From positions 1 through 14,397 of the forward strand of contig JAFGDC010000544.1 of assembly GCA_016932295.1 (NCBI GenBank): 14,397 nt of DNA. Direction: 5' to 3'. Source of the stretch: a candidate division CSSED10-310 bacterium (GTDB lineage: Bacteria; CSSED10-310; JAFGDC01). The translations under genes were made by a program, and so were the position numbers. Below, piece by piece: positions 9,181 to 14,397 of the stretch (positions within the stretch are counted from its first letter, which is position 1; every line of letters starts with the position of its first letter). The notes under the pieces were generated by a model. The model did no database searches. It saw only the letters and a program-made list of their open reading frames with translations, and was not told the origin of the DNA.

Positions 9181-9230
9181 GGGGTCGTACCCCGAAAGTT
9201 GTAATCTTCGCTGTGAAGCGTTGGCACTCA
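9181..9230. repeat. Intergenic ~50-bp direct repeat, copy 1
   Basis: This copy begins with the palindrome GGGGT-CGT-ACCCC (9181-9193), continues with GAAAGTTGTAATCTT, and then has a small hairpin CTTC-GCTGT-GAAG (9206-9218) before GCGTTGGCACTCA. It differs from copy 2 at about three positions, starts 87 bp before it, and is not associated with a recognisable transposase. Its right end contains the first half of the sigma-54-like site. Confidence 0.85.
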
Positions 9231-9237
9231 ATATGCT
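9222..9237 (+). promoter_or_regulatory. Candidate sigma-54 (-24/-12) promoter
   Basis: TGGCAC at 9222-9227 and ATGCT at 9233-9237 have the GG-N10-GC spacing of sigma-54 promoters and match ten of the twelve defined positions of TGGCACG-N4-TTGCW. It points toward the small gene and the regulator, about 375 nt upstream of the former. The downstream regulator carries a GAFTGA-type loop (GAYTGA), so sigma-54 use in this organism is plausible. The equivalent place in repeat copy 2 reads TGACAC and lacks the -12 GC. Confidence 0.35.
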
Positions 9238-9267
9238 GCGGTAATCTTGGCTGATAGCTTTTCCCAT

Positions 9268-9317
9268 GGGGTCGTACCCCGAAAGTTGTAATCTTCACTG
9301 TGAAGCGTTGACACCCA
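9268..9317. repeat. Intergenic ~50-bp direct repeat, copy 2
   Basis: The first 43 bases differ from copy 1 only by G to A in the loop of the second hairpin (CTTC-ACTGT-GAAG, at 9297); two further changes follow near the right end (TTGACACCCA against TTGGCACTCA). The palindrome GGGGT-CGT-ACCCC (9268-9280) and both CTTC/GAAG arms are unchanged. Confidence 0.85.
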
Positions 9318-9473
9318 GGGAATCACGAAGGTCAGACATTGTCCCAATCGAGTCGTTTCGACGATTTTGACGTGTCAGGCGTTCCGTCCCTGGCGCCGGC
9401 ACCAGTGAAACGCGTCTTCCGGACCTGCACGCCGCCCCTCCCGATCACAGGCGGCGGATTGTGAGCAGACCCC

Positions 9474-9502
9474 TTCATTTCAACGTGCCTTTCGGCTATG
9501 AT
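9474..9502 (+). promoter_or_regulatory. Candidate sigma-70 promoter for the small gene and regulator
   Basis: TATGAT (9497-9502) matches five of six -10 bases; TTCATT (9474-9479) is a poor -35 at 17-nt spacing. It would give a leader of about 105 nt to the ATG at 9614. Its main support is location: the regulator needs a promoter if the hairpin at 9092-9113 ends the kinase transcript. Confidence 0.3.
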
Positions 9503-9613
9503 AAACAATCGGCAATGGCCTGATTTCGTAGGTGATTCTGGCGGTTATCCGGTACTCGGCCGGGTATCCCGCGGGTGAAGGTGATATGTGGAGCATGGCG
9601 ACGGCTGGTGATC

Positions 9614-9946
9614 ATGAACCGGGATAGAGGCGGTCCGGTGCATGGCGTGAGGCGTCATGACGCCATCGAACGCCCGTTGCCGCCAGCACCGCCGCCGCAG
9701 AATCCGGAAAGATTGCTGCGGTTGATGGTGGTGTTACGCGAATCCTATTGCACCATGCATGACCGGCTCGTCCGCATGGCCTCCTGTGACAGGCTCCCGA
9801 CCCTGGCGCGAGAAGCACGGCGTTGCCTGAAGGCATACGATGAACTGTTGGACCGGATCAGGGAATGCGAGGCGCGCCTGGCCCCGGAGAACAATGACGA
9901 AACCAGCGCCGATCCGTCGGCAGGCAGGGAACAGTCGTGTCCATAG
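9614..9946 (+). CDS. Small helical hypothetical protein coupled to the regulator gene
   Basis: I do not recognise this 110-residue product. After a Pro-rich N-terminus (PLPPAPPPQNPERL), the rest is likely helical: ERLLRLMVVLRESYCTMHDRL, then LPTLAREARRCLKAYDELLDRI and RECEARL, with heptad-like leucines that could form a helical hairpin or a short coiled coil. It has three cysteines in the helical part and one near the C-terminus, and no signal peptide or membrane segment. The ATG at 9614 is chosen; upstream GTG codons in the same frame (9575, 9581) would add up to 13 residues, and none has a strong ribosome site. Its last 10 bases overlap the GTG start of the NtrX-like gene in another frame, which favours translational coupling and a linked role, perhaps as a partner or modulator. 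That role is inference only. Confidence 0.6.
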   Translation: MNRDRGGPVHGVRRHDAIERPLPPAPPPQNPERLLRLMVVLRESYCTMHDRLVRMASCDRLPTLAREARRCLKAYDELLDRIRECEARLAPENNDETSADPSAGREQSCP

Positions 9947-11286
9947 CAAGTATTCTGATCATCGATGACGAGAGCGCCATTCGGATAACATTGCGGATGA
10001 TATTGGAGCACGAAGGATACGAGGTGGACGAGGCCGAGAACGGGTACGACGGTCTCGAGATGCTGCGGCTCAAGCGGCCTGACCTGGTGTTACTGGACAT
10101 CAAGATGCCGGGCATGGACGGACTCGAAGTGCTCAAGGCCATGCCGGAACCCCGGCCGGCGGTGGTCATCCTGTCCGGGCACGGCACCATCGGCTCGGCG
10201 GTGGAGGCCACCAGGCTGGGCGCGGCTGATTTCCTGGAGAAGCCGCCCCAGAAAGAACGTATCCTGCTGTCGGTGGTCAATGCGTTGAAAGGCCGCCGCC
10301 TGGAACATGAGGCGGGGGAATACCGGGCATTGCAGCAGAAGAAATACCGGATGGTGGGTGACAGCGTGGTGATGCTCGAGGTGCGTGAGCGCATCAAGAA
10401 GGTAGCCGGCACCAACGCCAGCGTCTTGATCACCGGAGAGAGCGGCACGGGCAAGGAACTGGTGGCGCGGGAAGTGCATGCGCTGAGCCCGCGGGCTACC
10501 CGGGCGTTCATTCATGTAAACTGTGCGGCTATTCCTGAATCCTTGATAGAGAATGAACTGTTCGGTCATGAAAAGGGCGCCTACACCGGCGCGGGAACCA
10601 GGATGACAGGGAAGTTCGAGCAGGCCGATCGGGGCACGATCTTCCTGGACGAAGTGGGGGATATGAGCCTGACGGTCCAGGCCAAGGTGCTGAGGGTGCT
10701 GCAGGACGGCGAGTTTCAACGGGTCGGCGGCAGCCAGGTGCTGCATACGGATGTGCGGGTCGTGTCAGCCACCAACAAAGACCTTGGAGTGCTGATCGGG
10801 GAAGGGAAATTCCGCGAGGATCTCTATTTCCGGTTGAATGTCGTGCCTGTGCAGGTTCCGCCGCTCCGCGAACGGCGGGAGGATATCGCGCAACTGGTGC
10901 GGTTCTTCGCCGGGCAGTTCGCGGAGGAGAATGGCTTCCCACCGCCTGAATTCGATGGCGATGCCCTGCGGGCGCTGCGTCAGCATGACTGGCCCGGCAA
11001 TGTGCGGGAACTGAAGAATACGGTGGAACGGGCGCTGATCATGGGACCGCGCGATGGCATCTCGGTTCGGGACCTGCAATTGCAGGGGACGGCGGTGGTC
11101 AATGCGCCGGCGCCGTGGCTGGAGGCCGAATCGCTCCAGGAGTTCAAGGAAGAATCAGAGAAAGCATTCATTCTTCGCAAGCTGAAAGAGAACGACTGGA
11201 ACATCAAGGCCACGGCGGAAGCTATCGACACGCCGCGCAGCAATCTCTATAAAAAGCTCAGGCAATACGGCATAGAAACGCCCTGA
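9937..11286 (+). CDS. NtrX/NtrC-family sigma-54-type response regulator
   Basis: The 449-residue product has three domains. The receiver domain (about 4-120) has acidic pocket D10/D11, phospho-acceptor D54 in LLDIKMPGMDG, S80 and K102 (EKPP). The AAA+ domain (about 140-370) has Walker A GESGTGK (167-173), the sigma-54 contact loop GAYTGA (214-219, a variant of GAFTGA), Walker B D238-E239 in IFLDEVGD, REDLYFRLNV, and sensor II WPGNVRELKN. The C-terminal Fis-type HTH (about 405-447) reads WNIKATAEAIDTPRSNLYKKLRQYGI, closely resembling NtrX proteins. Length equals that of typical NtrX (about 450). Phosphorylated by its kinase, most likely the NtrY-like protein at 4592, it should bind upstream sites and activate sigma-54 promoters, although some NtrX proteins act otherwise. 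The GTG start has AGGGA 6 nt upstream; an extra ATG-initiated upstream extension is not available because the frame overlaps the previous gene. Confidence 0.93.
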   Translation: MSIASILIIDDESAIRITLRMILEHEGYEVDEAENGYDGLEMLRLKRPDLVLLDIKMPGMDGLEVLKAMPEPRPAVVILSGHGTIGSAVEATRLGAADFLEKPPQKERILLSVVNALKGRRLEHEAGEYRALQQKKYRMVGDSVVMLEVRERIKKVAGTNASVLITGESGTGKELVAREVHALSPRATRAFIHVNCAAIPESLIENELFGHEKGAYTGAGTRMTGKFEQADRGTIFLDEVGDMSLTVQAKVLRVLQDGEFQRVGGSQVLHTDVRVVSATNKDLGVLIGEGKFREDLYFRLNVVPVQVPPLRERREDIAQLVRFFAGQFAEENGFPPPEFDGDALRALRQHDWPGNVRELKNTVERALIMGPRDGISVRDLQLQGTAVVNAPAPWLEAESLQEFKEESEKAFILRKLKENDWNIKATAEAIDTPRSNLYKKLRQYGIETP

Positions 11287-11321
11287 GATCCGCCGCCGGG
11301 GTGAACCGGCGGGCAGATCTC
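11285..11321. terminator. GC-rich hairpin between convergent genes
   Basis: A two-part inverted repeat: outer arms GAGATC (11285-11290) and GATCTC (11316-11321), inner arms CCGCCGG (11293-11299) and CCGGCGG (11306-11312), with a 6-nt loop. The outer arm begins inside the regulator's TGA stop. There is no T-run on either side. Its place between two convergent 3' ends suggests a bidirectional terminator or RNA-end-stabilising structure. Confidence 0.55.
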
Positions 11322-11337
11322 AAGGCGGAGAATGCCG

Positions 11338-14300
11338 CTACTTCCGTCTTACCCCGCCGCCGGTCAGGCTCCTGCCCATCAGCAGTCCGACCAGCGCCGC
11401 CATTACCATCAGGCCGGTCGTTGTCGTCGCCGGTATCGGACGCACGGGCGTGGGTGTGGGCGGGATCGGCGTGGCGACGGGCGTGGGAGTTTCAAACCCT
11501 GCCAGCACCATCACCTCTTCCGTGGCGAACGCCGAGCCTGCGAATGCCGAGTCGATGGCCTGCACGCTCCAATAATAGGTGCCGTAGGGCAGCATGAACA
11601 CCGCCGTGGTGCCCGTTTGACCGTTTCCGGGAGCGGGGATGCGGCGAGAACCGGTGATGGCGTCGGCCATGCCGGGTGCCACCTCGTCACCGCCCGGTGT
11701 CACGCCGATGCGCAGGTTGTACGTAAGGCTCTGTGCCGGAGTCCAGTCATCCTCGGCGCCTGTCCATGACAGGCTGACCTCGGTCTCGTTGATCACGGCG
11801 GAGAGTCCGGACGGCGGCTCCGGCGGGTTGTTCATCACGGTGCCGTCGTTGCGGTAGATCCGGCTGATGGCGCCGATCGCCGTCGATCCGGCCACGTGAA
11901 TGTCCAGGTCCCCGTCGTTGTCGTAGTCACCCCATCCTCCTGTGGCGGCGGATACTCCCGGCAACCCGGCCCCGATGGCGGTGAAAATCCCGCCGTCATT
12001 GCGGTACACCATGCCGAGCCGGCCCGTGTCGGTTGTACCCGCGAGCAGTATATCGGGATCACCATCGTTGTCATAATCGCCCCACGCCGCCAGACAGTCG
12101 CTCACTCCCGGCAGCCCAGCGCCGGTATCGACGAATACCCCAAGGTCGTTCCGGTACACCCGGCTCATGCGTCCGCCGCCGGTGGTTCCGGCAAGCAGCA
12201 CATCCAGGTCGCCGTCCTCGTCGAAATCACTCCACTCGAGATCGGACTGATATACTCCGGGCAGGCCGGCTTCTGTTTCGATAAGGTTTCCGTCGTCGTT
12301 GCGATAGATATCCGTGATGGCGGTGGCACCGTCATAACCCGCAAGCAGGAGGTCCATGTCATCGTCGTTGTCGTAATCGCCCCAGGCGGCGGCGCCGGCA
12401 TAGATCCCGGGGAGTCCGGCCATCGTGTCGCTGAACATCCCGGCATCGTTGCGGTAGAGCACCGTGACCGCCGTCAGGGTGGTGGAATCGAAACCATTGA
12501 GCAGCAGGTCCAGATCGCCGTCGTTGTCGTAATCCGCCCAACTCGCGGAACCCTGGGAGAGACCCATGAGTCCGGCGGCGACGGGGGTGAAGATGCCGGA
12601 GTCGTTCCGGTAGATCCTGGTGACGGGCGTCGACTGGTGCATGCCCAGCAGCACGAAATCGAGATCGCCGTCGCCGTCGTAGTCGCCCCAGGCGCAACTG
12701 CCGTAGTTGACCGAGATCAGCACGGCGCCTGTGTCGGTGAAGTCGGGGCCGTCATTGCGGTAAATCCTGCAATTGGTGGGATCGTTCCTCGTGCCCGTCA
12801 CCAGCAGGTCCAGATCGCCGTCGTTATCGTAGTCGCCCCACGCGGCGCAACCGTTCGTCAGGCCCTCGAGAGTCGCTTCCACATCGGTGAAGAGCGGCAG
12901 CGGCGTGGCGGTGACGGTGGGTGACGGTGCCGCACTGGGCATGGGAGTCGGAGACGGGACTTCTGTCGGCGGCACGGAGGTGGCCGTAGGCGGGATGGGT
13001 GTCTCGGTGGGCGGCACATCGGTGGGTGTGGGCGGGACGGTTGCGGTGAGGGTGGCCGTCGGAATGTCCGTGGGGCTTGCCGTCGGCTCGATTACTATGA
13101 AGGTTTCCTCAACGCTGAAAGGCGATCCGGCGAAGGCCCCGTCGATCGCCTGAACGCTCCAGTAGTACGTGCCGGAATGGAGGACGAGTTCAGTACCTGG
13201 GCCAAGCTGGGCGTTGCCGAGGCCGGGAATGTGGCGGTAGCCGGTGGCCGGATTCGCCATGCATGGCGCGACCTCGGTGCCACCCGGCGTCAATCCCACC
13301 CTCACGTTGTAGGAAAGCGCCTGGGCCGGCGTCAGATCGTCGGTGGCGGCGGTCCAGGACAGGGTTACATTCATGCCGTCCGTCGATGCACCGGGCACGG
13401 AGGGTGCGGCGGGAGGCGAATTGAACACTGAACCCATGTTGGAGTAAATCCTGCTCAACGACGTGGAGCCGTTGTAACCCACCAGGAGGATGTCCAGGTC
13501 GCCGTCGTTGTCCCAGTCGCCCCAACCACCCGCGGCGAAGTCCAACTCGGTCAGCCCGGCATCCACCAGTGCGAAGGAGCCAGCGGTGTTGCGGTACACC
13601 CTGGCCATCCTGGTGCCGCTGGAGTTCTTGCCGGCCATCAACAGGTCTGGATCGCCGTCGTTGTCGTAATCACCCCATTCCACCACGCAATCCCACAGCG
13701 CCGGTAGTCCCGGGTTGAACTCGGTGAAGGTGCCGCCATTGTTGCGATACAGGCGGCTTCTCGTGGCGCTTCCCATGAAGCCGGAGAGGAAGATATCCAG
13801 GTCTCCGTCATTGTCGTAATCCGCCCAATCGAGGTGACAGTAGGAGACTCCCTGGAGTCCGGCCCCGATATTGGTGAATGCGCCGTTGTCGTTGCGGAAT
13901 AATCGCGTGGTATACGACGAACTGGCGTATCCCGCGAGGAGAAGATCCAGGTCGCCGTCATTGTCGTAATCCCCCCAGGCGGCATCGCAGTTATACAGGT
14001 TGGGCAGTCCCGCGTTGGCATTGGTGAAGGTGCCGCCATCGTTCCGGTAGAGTGTCGTCACCGGCGACATCACGGTGTTGTCGAATCCTGCGATCAGCAG
14101 ATCGAGATCGCCGTCGTTATCGTAATCACCCCATTCCACGCAGGAATTCATCACGCCCCTGAGCCCCGCGTTTATATTGGTGAAGGCGCCGCCGTCATTT
14201 CTGAAGATACCACTGAAGAGACTCGTCTGGGCATTACCCGCAATGGCGACATCCAGGTCACCGTCACCGTCGTAGTCTCCCCAGGCGCTCTCCCCATAAT

Positions 14301-14397
14301 TCACACCGGTCAGGCCGGGATTGAGGCTGGTGAATCCGCTGCCGTTGTTGCGGAAGATCCTTGTCACGACAGCCGCGCCCGAATACCCGGACAACAG
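11338..14397 (-). CDS. VCBS/FG-GAP repeat surface protein with Fn3-like domains, 5' end missing
   Basis: The frame is open to the window edge (1019 residues visible), so the start and any signal peptide lie outside. Domain order: six complete VCBS/FG-GAP repeats plus the end of an earlier one (to residue ~320); an Fn3-like domain (~325-432, LSWTAATDDLTPAQ...GTYYWSVQAIDGAFAGS); a Pro/Thr-rich linker (~433-500); seven more repeats (~502-851); a second Fn3-like domain (~855-965); a second Pro/Thr linker; and a C-terminal tail PIPATTTTG - hydrophobic segment - GVRRK. Each repeat carries a calcium-binding DxDxDGDxD loop in WGDYDNDGDLDLLLAG, about 50 residues apart. Such repeats form integrin-alpha-like propellers, and seven per block fits a seven-bladed fold. 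It is probably secreted or surface-anchored and binds Ca2+; the ligand is unknown. It is convergent with the regulator gene and likely unrelated to it. Confidence 0.92.
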   Translation of the reverse strand: MLSGYSGAAVVTRIFRNNGSGFTSLNPGLTGVNYGESAWGDYDGDGDLDVAIAGNAQTSLFSGIFRNDGGAFTNINAGLRGVMNSCVEWGDYDNDGDLDLLIAGFDNTVMSPVTTLYRNDGGTFTNANAGLPNLYNCDAAWGDYDNDGDLDLLLAGYASSSYTTRLFRNDNGAFTNIGAGLQGVSYCHLDWADYDNDGDLDIFLSGFMGSATRSRLYRNNGGTFTEFNPGLPALWDCVVEWGDYDNDGDPDLLMAGKNSSGTRMARVYRNTAGSFALVDAGLTELDFAAGGWGDWDNDGDLDILLVGYNGSTSLSRIYSNMGSVFNSPPAAPSVPGASTDGMNVTLSWTAATDDLTPAQALSYNVRVGLTPGGTEVAPCMANPATGYRHIPGLGNAQLGPGTELVLHSGTYYWSVQAIDGAFAGSPFSVEETFIVIEPTASPTDIPTATLTATVPPTPTDVPPTETPIPPTATSVPPTEVPSPTPMPSAAPSPTVTATPLPLFTDVEATLEGLTNGCAAWGDYDNDGDLDLLVTGTRNDPTNCRIYRNDGPDFTDTGAVLISVNYGSCAWGDYDGDGDLDFVLLGMHQSTPVTRIYRNDSGIFTPVAAGLMGLSQGSASWADYDNDGDLDLLLNGFDSTTLTAVTVLYRNDAGMFSDTMAGLPGIYAGAAAWGDYDNDDDMDLLLAGYDGATAITDIYRNDDGNLIETEAGLPGVYQSDLEWSDFDEDGDLDVLLAGTTGGGRMSRVYRNDLGVFVDTGAGLPGVSDCLAAWGDYDNDGDPDILLAGTTDTGRLGMVYRNDGGIFTAIGAGLPGVSAATGGWGDYDNDGDLDIHVAGSTAIGAISRIYRNDGTVMNNPPEPPSGLSAVINETEVSLSWTGAEDDWTPAQSLTYNLRIGVTPGGDEVAPGMADAITGSRRIPAPGNGQTGTTAVFMLPYGTYYWSVQAIDSAFAGSAFATEEVMVLAGFETPTPVATPIPPTPTPVRPIPATTTTGLMVMAALVGLLMGRSLTGGGVRRK
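11840..12899 (-). repeat. Coding repeats, second propeller block (7 units)
   Basis: Seven units of about 150-158 bp lie inside the surface-protein gene. On the plus strand each is marked by a version of CGTCGTTGTCGTAATCGCCCCA, shortened here to its core TCGTTGTCGTA, near 11908, 12063, 12211, 12361, 12517, 12668 and 12818. The fourth unit in reading direction has DNDDDMD and the fifth DFDEDGDLD; the others keep DxDxDGDxD. Confidence 0.88.
12900..13095 (-). repeat. Low-complexity Pro/Thr linker coding region
   Basis: This stretch encodes a linker of about 65 residues made largely of Pro, Thr, Ser, Ala and Val (units such as PPTETPIPPTATSVPPTE). It joins the first Fn3-like domain to the second propeller and is probably extended and possibly O-glycosylated. 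A shorter version (about 11446-11495) precedes the C-terminal tail. Confidence 0.8.
13432..14397 (-). repeat. Coding repeats, first propeller block (6 units plus a partial)
   Basis: Six DxDxDGDxD units with starts near 13499, 13649, 13806, 13957, 14107 and 14260 (150-156 bp apart). The residues at the edge, LLSGYSG, match the end of the motif of a preceding unit whose aspartates would lie just outside the window, so the block has at least seven units, as in the second block. Confidence 0.87.

Larger units (their letters stand above)
9080..9613. other. Gene-poor interval between kinase and regulator genes
   Basis: About 530 bases hold a terminator-like hairpin (9092-9113), two copies of a ~50-bp repeat (9181-9230, 9268-9317) with a short degenerate third piece (GTAATCTT at 9241-9248), a sigma-54-like site (9222-9237), a hairpin with arms AATC(GA)GTCG / CGACGATT at 9346-9366 ending in four Ts, and a sigma-70-like pair (9474-9502). 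Two tiny frames run through the repeats (9149-9244, 31 codons; 9266-9370, 34 codons) and share the peptide GSYPESCNL; I do not call them genes. No tRNA-like fold or transposase remnant was seen. Confidence 0.6.

Noticed and set aside
8585..9298. 237-codon minus-strand frame covering the kinase 3' end and the repeats
   Set aside because: It overlaps the conserved HATPase coding region; the repeated KITTFGVRP peptide only reflects the DNA repeat.
9181..9317. CRISPR-like array
   Set aside because: Only two copies, with one ~37-bp spacer that itself contains a degenerate repeat fragment, and no cas genes nearby.
11896..12924. 342-codon plus-strand frame antisense to the surface protein
   Set aside because: It is the mirror of the Asp-rich repeats: its Val/Ile/Ala-rich repetitive translation follows the 150-bp period of the minus-strand gene, which has clear VCBS motifs.
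12887..13153. Gly/Val-rich plus-strand frame
   Set aside because: It is the antisense reading of the Pro/Thr linker, low complexity without independent coding evidence.

Overview
The window reads as a GC-rich Gram-negative-type bacterial chromosome segment. The tRNA-dependent amidotransferase operon, a large membrane histidine kinase with an NtrC-family partner, and a long calcium-motif repeat protein with Pro/Thr-rich linkers and a hydrophobic/basic tail resemble genomes of less-studied environmental phyla (for example Hydrogenedentota- or Sumerlaeota-like lineages). That assignment is inference, because no taxonomic marker is present. I see no tRNA, rRNA, CRISPR array, transposase or phage gene.

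Layout. (1) 1-922: the probable start of a leftward gene cut by the window edge, then a rightward class I SAM-dependent methyltransferase. (2) 923-1247: an intergenic stretch with a plausible sigma-70 promoter just before the next operon. (3) 1248-4413: gatC-gatA-gatB, tightly overlapping (TGATG and ATGA junctions) with all catalytic and zinc residues visible. It encodes the complex that makes Gln-tRNA(Gln) and/or Asn-tRNA(Asn) from mischarged Glu-/Asp-tRNA. (4) 4592-9079: a sensor kinase of about 1495 residues with an NtrY-type H-box and about 14 predicted membrane segments, roughly twice the usual NtrY length, followed by a short terminator-like hairpin. (5) 9080-9613: a gene-poor region holding two copies of a ~50-bp repeat with a GGGGT-CGT-ACCCC palindrome, one good match to a sigma-54 promoter, and a possible sigma-70 promoter. 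(6) 9614-11286: a small helical hypothetical protein whose end overlaps the start of an NtrX-like regulator (receiver + AAA+ + Fis-type HTH). (7) 11338-14397: a convergent, 5'-truncated gene for a surface or secreted protein built as two repeats of [VCBS/FG-GAP propeller - Fn3-like domain - Pro/Thr linker], ending in a sorting-signal-like tail. A GC-rich hairpin lies between the convergent genes.

How the parts fit. gatCAB is a housekeeping operon. The kinase and the regulator are very likely cognate (NtrY/NtrX type), yet they are separated by a terminator-like hairpin, repeats and a small gene, so the regulator and small protein probably have their own promoter(s). The most unusual material is the 9080-9946 interval and the oversized sensor region of the kinase. 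I found no clearly new multi-gene system; the kinase / small protein / regulator set is the best candidate for undescribed biology.
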